Assembly (NCBI RefSeq): GCF_028994805.1
Contig: NZ_JAJQQP010000002.1
Coordinates: forward strand, 248,001 to 312,000
Origin: Promicromonospora iranensis
Lineage (GTDB): Bacteria > Actinomycetota > Actinomycetes > Actinomycetales > Cellulomonadaceae
DNA length: 64,000 nucleotides
Direction of reading: 5' to 3'
Part shown: positions 8,335 through 16,535 of the stretch, in pieces
How the letters are laid out: the number at the start of each line of letters is the position of its first letter
Numbering within the stretch: the first letter of the stretch is position 1
Made by a program: the position numbers and the translations under genes
Notes under the pieces: model-generated
What the model was told of the DNA's origin: nothing
What the model saw: the letters and a program-made list of their open reading frames with translations, nothing else
The model's database searches: none

Positions 8335-11300
8335 TCAGACCTGACGGCGACGGCGCGAGATCGTCACCAGCGCTGCGCCTGCGGCCAGGAGCAGCACCGC
8401 GCAGCCAAGGATCAGGAGAAGCGCGTTCAGGTCGATTCCGGTGAAGGCGAGGCCGCCACCTGGCCCGTCCTGGTCGTCTCCGCCATCGTTGTCGCCGCCA
8501 GGCGGAGGCGAGGGATCCGGACCTGGGCCCGGACCCGGACCCGGCGGGACCGGAGTGGGAGTCGGTGTCGGCGTCGGGGTCGGTGTGGGCTCCGGCGTCT
8601 CGTCGTACGCGTTCTCGAACGGCACCCGCGGCCACGGCCTCGGGTCGGCGTCGTCGGACGAGTTGGTGAAGGTGTCCAGCGACCCGTCGCTGCCCGCCAC
8701 CGTCGTCCGCGCGGTGATCGTCCCGGCGCCGTCGTCCGCCACCTCCGCGCACAGCTCGTAGGTCGTGTCGTCGTAGGCGACGCCCTCCTCGGGCCTCTCC
8801 GGCACGATCTCGGAGTACTCGTAGCAGTACGTGTTCCCGGCGTCGGCCTGGGTGAGCAGGATGCCCTCGAGGCGCGTCATGTGCGACGGCTCGCCCTCCG
8901 GCGCGCCGTCGGTGTTGGTGAACGTCGCGCCGTCCGTGGGCAGCCCGGCGAACCGGGCCGACTCCTCGTCACCCGGCACCACACGGAACGCGAACTCCTC
9001 CGGTGCGAGGTCGCGGCCGGTCATCGTCTTGGTGACGTCGATGCGCCAGCCGTAGGCCGAGGAGTAGGCGTTGTGGAACGTCTGGTTGCCGTCGAGGGCG
9101 ACGTCGGCCTGCAGCGCGCCGTCGGCGTCGGTCACCGTGACCACCACGTGCGCGGCGATCTCGTCGTAGACCAGGCCGGGGAGGCCCTGCGCCGGCGGCA
9201 CCTCGCGCACCAGGTACTCGTACCGGCCGGGCGCCGTGTACGTGATCTCGCCGAAGCCGAACGGGTCGGCGGCCGCCTCGTCCGTCACGGTCACCTCGGT
9301 CCGCTCCGGCATCGGCACGTCCTGCGGGCTGTCACCCAGCGCCTCGACGGTGAACGTGAACTCGTCGCGCGCCTGCCAGTCGCGGCCCGTCAGCACCTTG
9401 GCGAAGCTGGGCTCGACGGTCACGGGCGCCGGTACGTACTCGTTCGCGAAGGGGACCTGCGGCACGGTGCCCTCGCGTGAGTCGGACACCAGATCCCTGG
9501 TGCCGTCGGTCAGGGTCGTGAGCGTCCAGAGCGCGCCCGTCGCCTCGTCGTAGCGCGGCTCCACGGTCGCCGACCAGACCGTGTCGTCGTACGTCACGCC
9601 CGGCAGGTCGCCCGCGACCTCGGTGAGCGTGTAGCCGAACACCTGACCGAGGTCGTCCTGGGTGAACGCCAGGGTGGGCAGCGTCGTGAGCGTCGGGTCG
9701 CCGGACCCAGCACCGTTGGTCAGCGTCACGACGTCGCCACCGAGCTTCCCTGCCGAGGCCTCGTCGGCGGCCTCGACCCGGAAGCCGAACTCGCCCAGCC
9801 GCGGCGCGCGGCCCGACAGCGTCTTGACGATGTCCGCGCCCTCGACGAGCGCGGTGGCGCGGTAGCGGTTGGTGAAGGTCGGCGGGTCGACGACGTCGCT
9901 GGTCACCTCGAGCGCACCGTCGACGTCGGCGTCGGTGACCGAGACGTCGTAGACCACCACGCGCGTGTCGTAGGTCAGGCCTCCTGGACCGGTCTGCGGC
10001 ACGCGTTCGGTGACGCGGAACTGGTACCGACCCTGCTGGGCGAACGAGATCTCGCCGAACCGCACGGGGGCGGCGCCGTCGACGACGTCGTCCGCCGTGA
10101 CGGTGACCTCGGTGGCCGGGAGCACCACGGTGCCTGCCTCGACGGCGTCCGCCGTGGCGTCGTCGTTCGGCGCGAGGTCGAAGGTGAACTCGTCCTGTGC
10201 CGTCCAGGGCCGACCGTCCAGGACCTTCGACGCCTCGAGGTTCAGCGTGCCGGGGTCGGCGTCGTACACGTTCAGGAACAGGGGCTCGGTCTCGGCCGAG
10301 TAGGTCCCCTCGGCCGGTGTGCAGGTGCCGTAGGGGTCATCGGTCGTCATCGCGGGTGCCGTCGTCTCGCACCGGGTGGACGTCACCTCGATCCCTTCGG
10401 CGCCTCCGACCACCTCGAGCCGGTACACGAACGCCGCGTCGTCGTAGTCGACGAAGGACAGCGGTGGATCGGGCGCCTCGGTGACCGCGTAGTAGTAGGT
10501 CTGGCCGACGTGCTCGCCCGTGAACGTCAGCCGTGGTGAGGTGACGCTGGACGATCCGGGGGAGTTCGACACCACGGCCTCGGTGGCGCCGTCCACGAAG
10601 GTCGGAGCGGGCGGAGCGGGCTCCTCGCCCGAGCCCAGCAGCCAGTAGCGGAAGCTGTGGGACAGTGCCGGTGGGCGGGTCTGGTCGGCGGGGTCACCGG
10701 GCAGCGTCAGGTCCTGCACCAGCTTCGCGGACTCCAGCGAGCCGCTGACCTCGGCGGGGTCGTAGGTGTTGGTGAAGCCGGCGGTCGCCGCGCCCGCGCC
10801 GGTGTCGAGCCCGTGGTCGTCGCGCAGCTGGGTGAGCTCGCCCGCGGCGCTGAGCGTGCCGGACCCGTCGTCCGTCACGGTGACCGCCCAGCGGTAGGCG
10901 GCCGCCGAGAACGACAGGGCGGGATGGGCCGCGCTGTCGTCACGCTCGGTGATCGTGAAGGTGAAGGTGCCGGGGGTGTCGTACGTGACCGGGGCGAAGG
11001 GCGCCTCCTGGGCCTGCTCGGTCAGCGTCACGTCGGAACAGCCGCCGCCCGTCTCCGCGGGGCCGCAGAGCTGAGCGACGAACTCGTCCGACGCGGCCCA
11101 GTCACGTCCGTCCAGGACCTTGGCCGCCGTCGGCCCGCCGAGGTCGACCGACGCGGGGGAGTAGGTGTTCGTGAACTCCGCCCTCGCCGGCGTCGCGGCG
11201 CCGACGTCGATCTGGCCGGTCGCGGGGTCGCCGTCGGCCGGGACGGTCTGGGTGTAGCCGGGGGGCAGGCCGGTCTCGGCGATCGACCAGGTGGAGCCGT

Positions 11301-14136
11301 CGGGCAGGCCGATGATCCGGATCGTCTGGTTCGCGGCCATGGTCAGGGTGTCGCCGTCGCCGACGGTGCCGCCGTCCACGGGGTTGGTGGTGTCCACCGT
11401 GTCGTAGACGTTGTACGGGTACGGGCCTGCGAGCGGTGCGCCGCCGGCGTCCGACAGTGCGACGTCGAACGTGAACGCCTGGTCGGGGACCGGGTTGAGC
11501 CCGGTCGAGGCCTGGACGGTCTTGGCGATCGTGAGGTCACCGGGCACGGCGTAGGTCAGGAACCCGTTGTTGCCGAGCCGCGAGGTCACCCGCTCGGGGA
11601 TCACCGACGTCTGTCGTGCCCAGGGGTCCGTGCCGGTGAGGTTGGCCGCCGTCTCGCCGTCGACGACGGGGTCGGGGCAGGCCGGCGTGTTGTCCGACCA
11701 GTCGAGCTCCGAGCACTTGAGGTGGTCGAGGTTGCGGGTGCGCTCCGCGACGTCGGACATGCCCGTCGGGATGGTCATGGCGCCGTCGCGCACGAAGAGC
11801 TGGTGCGAGGCGTCCTGACCGTCCAGGAGCTCCTGCTTCGTGATCGGGAAGGCCGCGTCCTCCTTCACGTACCCGCCGTCGGCGAGCTCGCGGTACACGA
11901 CGCTCGGGTAGTACACCGTGTCGTCCGGCTCCATCGTGTCCCACTGCTCCGGCGTGACCGGAGTGGCGAGTGCGTCCGTCGTGTAGAGCGTGGTGTCGGT
12001 GGCGAACCGGTAGAAGTTGTTCTGCTCGGCCGGCACGAAGGTCGCCCGGGTGCGGGCGACGTGGCGGCTCGCGTCGGGGGCGTCCGTGATCGCGTAGTGG
12101 TCGGAGTAGAACCGGACCTGGCCGTCGACCGTGTGGGCGGCGATGTGCTGTGCCAGGGCGGTGCCGTCCTGCGAACCGGAGCCGTTGAGCGCGAGCGGGT
12201 CCGCGAGGGCGTCGATCACGCCCTCCTTGGGTGCGACCTTGTAGTACAGGTGCACCGGGTGCGAGATCCACCAGCTGATGTCGACGGGATCACCGTTCTC
12301 GTCCTCGGTGACACGCGTGTCACGCATCGGCAGCAGCGAGGCCGGGATGCGCACCGTGACGACGTCGCCGGTTGCGAGGCTCGGGTTCTGCGTCACCTCG
12401 ATGATCAGGTCCTCGATGTCAGCGGGCCCGAACACGTCGTTGGCCGTGTAGGTGCCCTCGAACGTGTACCGCGTGACGTTGCCGTCGACCGTGACGGCGG
12501 GGTCCTGGAACGTGGCCTGCTCGCAGTCCTCGGGGTCGGTGCCCTCGACGGTGGAGCAGAACGTGAGGCGGCTCATCTCGGACACACCCATGAAGGCGCC
12601 GAGCTCGTCGGTGAACGTCACGTACCCGTCGGTGGTGGCGTTGCCGCTGGAGATGTCGACGGGGTAGTTGGGCGCGGCGTCGATGATCTGGCTCGCGATG
12701 TCCTCGAACACCTCGATCATGTCGTCCGTGGTGATCGGGGCGTAGAACCGGTCGTTGTACGTCAGGGTCGCCGGGTCGTACGTCGCTGCGCTGCCGGTGG
12801 GATGAGCGACGGTGTAGGTGCTGTTCCGTCCGGTGCCGAAGTTGACGGGCACGGTCACGGACTGCCCCGATGCGTAGGTCCCGAAGTAGTCGGCGAACCT
12901 CGCGTCGGTGTCGCTCCGTGGCAGTCCGACGCGCGTGTCAGAGGGATCGAGCGTGGCCAGCGCCAGGTCGCGGGACGCCTGGGGCAGGCCGGCGATGCCC
13001 AGGCCAACCGTGTAGATCTTCGTGACGACGTCGACGGGCGGGTCCTCCGGGGCGAACTCACCGAGGCCGTACGTGTCGTCGACGGCGCTCTTGAGGTAGG
13101 ACGCCGTGAGGGCGGCCTTGAAGCCGTTCCCGTCGTACGGCGTTCCGCTGCCAGGCCCCTCGATCCCCGTGCCCGGGTTCCACCAGCCGGCGCTGGTCGC
13201 CGAGTACGTGGGCTCGCCGTCGGTGAACAGCAGCAGGTTGGGGACCCGCTGGTTCTCGCCCGTGACCTCCGCCGTGGGCTGTGCGGCGAGCTGGCGCAGA
13301 CCGGTGGCGACACCGAGGTGGAGGTTCGTGCCCTGGGAGGCGCCGGCGACGTAGCCGATGGTCATCGATCCGTTCGCCGTGCGGAACGTCATCAGGCCGT
13401 TGTCGTCGCGCGTCAGCTGCGCGTAGCGGTCGGTGCCGGGGATCAGCTGCGGCGTGCCCAGCACCTCGAGCGTTCCCGAGCCCGTGCCGAACTGGACGAG
13501 GCCCACCCGGTTGGCGGGATTGTCCTCGCCGATGATGCGCAGCGCCGCGTCCACGGCCTCCGCCATCGCCCAGGCACGCGAGTTCTGCCAGCCTGTGGCG
13601 CCCGACGCCGCGGTGCACGTGCTGTCGGACTCGACGCAACGCCTCATCGACCCCGAGTTGTCGAGCACGAGCACCAGGTCGACCGGGGCCGCCACCTCGC
13701 TCGACACGTGCCGGGTGGAACCGAGCGCCGACAGTGACACCGCCAGCTCGTCGGGCCCGAGCACCAGGTCGCCGACACCCGGCTGCTGATGTGTGGGCTC
13801 CACCGGGACGTTCTCGTCGAAAACCGTCTTGTCGGTCCAGATGCGTCCCGGATTGGCACTGGTGTGGAAGTACTCGGCGCTGTTTTCCACGCCGGGATAC
13901 TCGTGATAAGTGGGCGGGTCGGCGACCTTTTCCGTGGGCGGCTCCGCGGCCGCTGCCGGCGAGGTGCCCAGGCCTGTGGCGCCGGAGCCGACGAGCAGCG
14001 AGAGCGCCACGACCAGTGCAGGCAGGCGGTTCTTGGGTGACCTGTGGTTGTGGCGGTCCCTGGTGCTGATGATGACGGCTCCTCGGAGTGAGCGGCTCCG
14101 GAGCGACCGACAGAAGGCCTGCGGAATGCGGCCCAC
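8335..14136 (-). CDS. Giant surface protein: von Willebrand A domain, pilin-type repeats, LAFTG anchor, 1,933 aa
   Basis: A long signal peptide (hydrophobic core about 38-60, AAAAEPP cleavage region near 66) is followed by a vWA domain beginning near residue 150 with the metal site DNSGSM. From about 870 come several pilin/adhesin-type beta domains. Five share the opening K-x-L/M-x-GR (near 1004, 1302, 1438, 1580, 1706) and a later YxxTE or YxVxE element, the Lys/Glu pattern of Spy0128/FctA domains that form internal isopeptide bonds; a divergent copy lies near 1139. A Thr-Pro then Gly-Pro wall spacer precedes LAFTG (near 1897), a membrane helix and RRRR. LAxTG is the motif used by class E sortases. 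No sortase gene is in the window. It is probably a pilus-tip or adhesin protein. The start is GTG at 14136. Confidence 0.9.
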   Translation of the reverse strand: MGRIPQAFCRSLRSRSLRGAVIISTRDRHNHRSPKNRLPALVVALSLLVGSGATGLGTSPAAAAEPPTEKVADPPTYHEYPGVENSAEYFHTSANPGRIWTDKTVFDENVPVEPTHQQPGVGDLVLGPDELAVSLSALGSTRHVSSEVAAPVDLVLVLDNSGSMRRCVESDSTCTAASGATGWQNSRAWAMAEAVDAALRIIGEDNPANRVGLVQFGTGSGTLEVLGTPQLIPGTDRYAQLTRDDNGLMTFRTANGSMTIGYVAGASQGTNLHLGVATGLRQLAAQPTAEVTGENQRVPNLLLFTDGEPTYSATSAGWWNPGTGIEGPGSGTPYDGNGFKAALTASYLKSAVDDTYGLGEFAPEDPPVDVVTKIYTVGLGIAGLPQASRDLALATLDPSDTRVGLPRSDTDARFADYFGTYASGQSVTVPVNFGTGRNSTYTVAHPTGSAATYDPATLTYNDRFYAPITTDDMIEVFEDIASQIIDAAPNYPVDISSGNATTDGYVTFTDELGAFMGVSEMSRLTFCSTVEGTDPEDCEQATFQDPAVTVDGNVTRYTFEGTYTANDVFGPADIEDLIIEVTQNPSLATGDVVTVRIPASLLPMRDTRVTEDENGDPVDISWWISHPVHLYYKVAPKEGVIDALADPLALNGSGSQDGTALAQHIAAHTVDGQVRFYSDHYAITDAPDASRHVARTRATFVPAEQNNFYRFATDTTLYTTDALATPVTPEQWDTMEPDDTVYYPSVVYRELADGGYVKEDAAFPITKQELLDGQDASHQLFVRDGAMTIPTGMSDVAERTRNLDHLKCSELDWSDNTPACPDPVVDGETAANLTGTDPWARQTSVIPERVTSRLGNNGFLTYAVPGDLTIAKTVQASTGLNPVPDQAFTFDVALSDAGGAPLAGPYPYNVYDTVDTTNPVDGGTVGDGDTLTMAANQTIRIIGLPDGSTWSIAETGLPPGYTQTVPADGDPATGQIDVGAATPARAEFTNTYSPASVDLGGPTAAKVLDGRDWAASDEFVAQLCGPAETGGGCSDVTLTEQAQEAPFAPVTYDTPGTFTFTITERDDSAAHPALSFSAAAYRWAVTVTDDGSGTLSAAGELTQLRDDHGLDTGAGAATAGFTNTYDPAEVSGSLESAKLVQDLTLPGDPADQTRPPALSHSFRYWLLGSGEEPAPPAPTFVDGATEAVVSNSPGSSSVTSPRLTFTGEHVGQTYYYAVTEAPDPPLSFVDYDDAAFVYRLEVVGGAEGIEVTSTRCETTAPAMTTDDPYGTCTPAEGTYSAETEPLFLNVYDADPGTLNLEASKVLDGRPWTAQDEFTFDLAPNDDATADAVEAGTVVLPATEVTVTADDVVDGAAPVRFGEISFAQQGRYQFRVTERVPQTGPGGLTYDTRVVVYDVSVTDADVDGALEVTSDVVDPPTFTNRYRATALVEGADIVKTLSGRAPRLGEFGFRVEAADEASAGKLGGDVVTLTNGAGSGDPTLTTLPTLAFTQDDLGQVFGYTLTEVAGDLPGVTYDDTVWSATVEPRYDEATGALWTLTTLTDGTRDLVSDSREGTVPQVPFANEYVPAPVTVEPSFAKVLTGRDWQARDEFTFTVEALGDSPQDVPMPERTEVTVTDEAAADPFGFGEITYTAPGRYEYLVREVPPAQGLPGLVYDEIAAHVVVTVTDADGALQADVALDGNQTFHNAYSSAYGWRIDVTKTMTGRDLAPEEFAFRVVPGDEESARFAGLPTDGATFTNTDGAPEGEPSHMTRLEGILLTQADAGNTYCYEYSEIVPERPEEGVAYDDTTYELCAEVADDGAGTITARTTVAGSDGSLDTFTNSSDDADPRPWPRVPFENAYDETPEPTPTPTPTPTPTPVPPGPGPGPGPDPSPPPGGDNDGGDDQDGPGGGLAFTGIDLNALLLILGCAVLLLAAGAALVTISRRRRQV

Positions 14137-14290
14137 AGTGCTCCGATTTCAGATGATGAAATGCCTGGCGACTAACTCGTCGACTAACTCACAGCATTGA
14201 ATCGCGAAGGTGTTGTCTGCGCTATTCGAGAAGGGCGATTTGTTGAATAGATGCATGAGGATTTAAATGCGTCACCCGTTTGGCCAGGTC
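14137..14290 (-). promoter_or_regulatory. AT-richer upstream region of the surface-protein gene
   Basis: This stretch is near 50% AT, against about 27% around it. It holds a tandem repeat CGACTAACTC (14169-14178 and 14181-14190, 12-base period) and a small inverted repeat ATTTCA-N5-TGAAAT (14146-14162) immediately before the GTG start. These probably form the promoter and an operator for the reverse-strand surface-protein gene. I could not fix the -35 and -10 boxes. Confidence 0.4.
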
Positions 14291-14301
14291 GGCGGCGGCC
14301 C

Positions 14302-14330
14302 TTGACCAGGGTACCCCCGAGGGGTATACA
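14302..14330 (+). promoter_or_regulatory. CsoR-regulated promoter of the second copper ATPase
   Basis: TTGACC (14302-14307), a 17-base spacer and TATACA (14325-14330). TACCCC-CGA-GGGGTA (14312-14326) fills the spacer exactly as in the copZ promoter. The -10 ends six bases before the ATG at 14337, so the transcript is expected to begin at or next to the start codon. Confidence 0.8.
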
Positions 14331-14336
14331 GAAGGT

Positions 14337-16424
14337 ATGAGCGCAACACGCAACCACGCGGGTCACGCGGGTCACGCCGGCCACGAAGGCCACGAGGGGC
14401 ATGCCGCGCCCGCCGGCCACAGCGGCCACCACAGCGGCCACAGCGAGCATGGCGGTCACGGAGGTCACGGCGATCACGTCGGCCAGTTCCGGCGCCTGTT
14501 CTGGATCATGCTGGTCCTGGCAGTGCCGGTGGTCGGGTTCTCCGACATGTTCGCGATGCTCCTCGGCTACCCGCTGCCCGACACGCTGCTGGCGAACGCC
14601 GTATCGCCAGTGCTCGGCACGGTCATGTACGTGTGGGGTGGCTGGCCCTTCCTCACGGGCGCCGTGAGCGAGCTCCGCTCGCGCAAGCCGGGCATGATGC
14701 TCCTGATCGGGCTCGCGATCACGGTCGCCTTCGTCGCCTCGCTCGGCGCGAGCCTCGGCCTGCTGGACCACCAGCTCGAGTTCTGGTGGGAGCTCGCGCT
14801 GCTGATCGTGATCATGCTGCTCGGCCACTGGATCGAGATGCGCTCGCTCGCGCAGACGACGTCCGCCCTGGACTCGCTCGCCGCGCTGCTCCCGGACGAG
14901 GCCGAGCGGGTCGACGGCGACCGGACGGTCCTGGTCGCGCCGGACGACCTCCACGTGGGCGACGTCGTCGTCATCCGGCCGGGTGGGAGCATCCCCGCCG
15001 ACGGCCGGGTGGTCGACGGGCGGGCCGAGATGGACGAGTCCATGGTGACGGGCGAGTCGCGCACCGTCTCGCGTGGCACGGGCGACGACGTGACCGCAGG
15101 CACCGTCGCCACCGACTCCGGTCTGCGGATCCAGGTGACCGCCACCGGTGACGACACGGCCCTGGCCGGGATCCAACGGCTGGTGACGGAGGCGCAGAGC
15201 TCGTCCTCGCGCGCGCAGCGCCTCGCGGACGTCGCGGCAGGCTGGCTCTTCTGGTTCGCGCTGGCCGCCGCGGCGGTCACGGCAGTGGTCTGGTCGCTCG
15301 TGGGTCTGCCGGACGACGCGGTCGTCCGGACCGTCACCGTGCTCGTGATCGCCTGCCCCCACGCCCTCGGGCTGGCCATCCCGCTCGTCGTCTCGATCGC
15401 CACCGAGCGGGCCGCCCGCGGCGGCGTCCTGGTCAAGGACCGGCTCGCCCTGGAGAGCATGCGCACCGTCGACACCGTGCTGTTCGACAAGACCGGCACC
15501 CTGACCAAGGGCGAGCCCACCGTCGTGGACGCCGAGCCGGTCGGTGGCGTCGACCGCGACACCCTGCTGGCGCTCGCGGCGGCCACCGAGTCGGACAGCG
15601 AGCACCCCCTGGCCAGGGCCATGGTGCGCGCGGCGCGCGACCAGGGCCTCACGGTCCCGCGGGCCTCGGGCTTCTCCTCGTCGCCCGCGGTGGGCGTGAC
15701 GGCGACGGTCGACGGCCACGAGATCCGGGTCGGTGGGCCGCGTCTGCTCGAGGAGAGCGGGCAGGACGAGCTGCCGGTGGCCGACGCCTGGCGCCGCGAC
15801 GGGGCGATCATCCTGCACGTCCTGCGGGACGGGTCCGTCATCGGCGGGATCAAGCTCGCGGACGAGGTGCGTGCGGAGTCCGCCGACGCCGTCCGGCGCC
15901 TCCACGCGCTGGACGTCCAGGTGGTCATGATCACCGGTGACGCCGAGGCGGTGGCCCGGTCGGTCGCCGACGAGCTCGGCGTCGACCGCTACTTCGCCGG
16001 CGTCCGGCCGGAGGACAAGGCGGCCACGGTCCAGCGGCTCCAGGGTGAGGGGCGCAAGGTGGCGATGGTCGGCGACGGCGTCAACGACGCCCCCGCGCTG
16101 GCGCAGGCCGACGTCGGCATCGCCATCGGGGCGGGCACCGACGTCGCCATCGCGTCCGCCGGGGTCATCCTCGCCAGCGACGACCCCCGATCGGTGCTGT
16201 CGGTGATCGAGCTGTCGCGGGCCAGCTACCGCAAGATGAAGCAGAACCTCTGGTGGGCGGCCGGGTACAACCTGATCTCGGTGCCGCTCGCGGCGGGGGT
16301 CCTGGCGCCGGTCGGGTTCGTGCTGCCGATGTCGGTGGGGGCGGTCCTGATGTCGCTCTCCACGGTCGTGGTGGCGCTGAACGCGCAGCTCCTGCGCCGG
16401 CTGGACCTGCGGCCGGGGAAGTAG
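14337..16424 (+). CDS. copB: P1B-type copper ATPase of the CPH class, 695 aa
   Basis: The metal site is CPH (VIACPHALG, near residue 340), the mark of P1B-3/CopB-type pumps, reported for Cu(I), Cu(II) or Ag(I). The phosphorylation site DKTGT is near 384 and GDGVND near 579; the actuator has VTGES. No Cys-type metal domain is present; instead the first 45 residues are packed with HAGH, HEGH, HSGH repeats. I place the start at 14337, not further up, because the promoter -10 ends at 14330 and the His-rich segment begins right after this Met. This makes the mRNA leaderless. It is separated from the main cop operon by the surface-protein gene but shares its operator type. Confidence 0.93.
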   Translation: MSATRNHAGHAGHAGHEGHEGHAAPAGHSGHHSGHSEHGGHGGHGDHVGQFRRLFWIMLVLAVPVVGFSDMFAMLLGYPLPDTLLANAVSPVLGTVMYVWGGWPFLTGAVSELRSRKPGMMLLIGLAITVAFVASLGASLGLLDHQLEFWWELALLIVIMLLGHWIEMRSLAQTTSALDSLAALLPDEAERVDGDRTVLVAPDDLHVGDVVVIRPGGSIPADGRVVDGRAEMDESMVTGESRTVSRGTGDDVTAGTVATDSGLRIQVTATGDDTALAGIQRLVTEAQSSSSRAQRLADVAAGWLFWFALAAAAVTAVVWSLVGLPDDAVVRTVTVLVIACPHALGLAIPLVVSIATERAARGGVLVKDRLALESMRTVDTVLFDKTGTLTKGEPTVVDAEPVGGVDRDTLLALAAATESDSEHPLARAMVRAARDQGLTVPRASGFSSSPAVGVTATVDGHEIRVGGPRLLEESGQDELPVADAWRRDGAIILHVLRDGSVIGGIKLADEVRAESADAVRRLHALDVQVVMITGDAEAVARSVADELGVDRYFAGVRPEDKAATVQRLQGEGRKVAMVGDGVNDAPALAQADVGIAIGAGTDVAIASAGVILASDDPRSVLSVIELSRASYRKMKQNLWWAAGYNLISVPLAAGVLAPVGFVLPMSVGAVLMSLSTVVVALNAQLLRRLDLRPGK

Positions 16425-16446
16425 TCCGGATCCCGACATTGTCTAT

Positions 16447-16491
16447 ATTCCCTATAAGGGTATTGACCGGCCGGGAGGTGTTCCCTAATCT
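16447..16491 (+). promoter_or_regulatory. Promoter and palindrome before the GH97 gene
   Basis: TTGACC (16463-16468), 17 bases, TAATCT (16486-16491) form a clear promoter, with the expected start near 16498. Directly upstream and touching the -35 is an imperfect palindrome centred on CCCT-ATA-AGGG (16447-16463), a likely operator. The element CCTATAAG inside it recurs before the GH76 gene at 30618-30625. Confidence 0.6.
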
Positions 16492-16535
16492 GGCGGACGG
16501 CGCACCGGGCGCCCGTCGACGTCAAGGGAGACCTC

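Noticed and set aside
8530-8600. GTCGG/CGGGG-type short tandem repeats as a possible minisatellite
   Set aside because: They encode the Thr-Pro/Gly-Pro wall spacer of the surface protein and need no other explanation.
10657-13737. A 1,026-codon open frame on the forward strand
   Set aside because: It lies antisense to the surface-protein gene, is Arg/Gly/Val-rich without domains, and follows from high GC at third positions.
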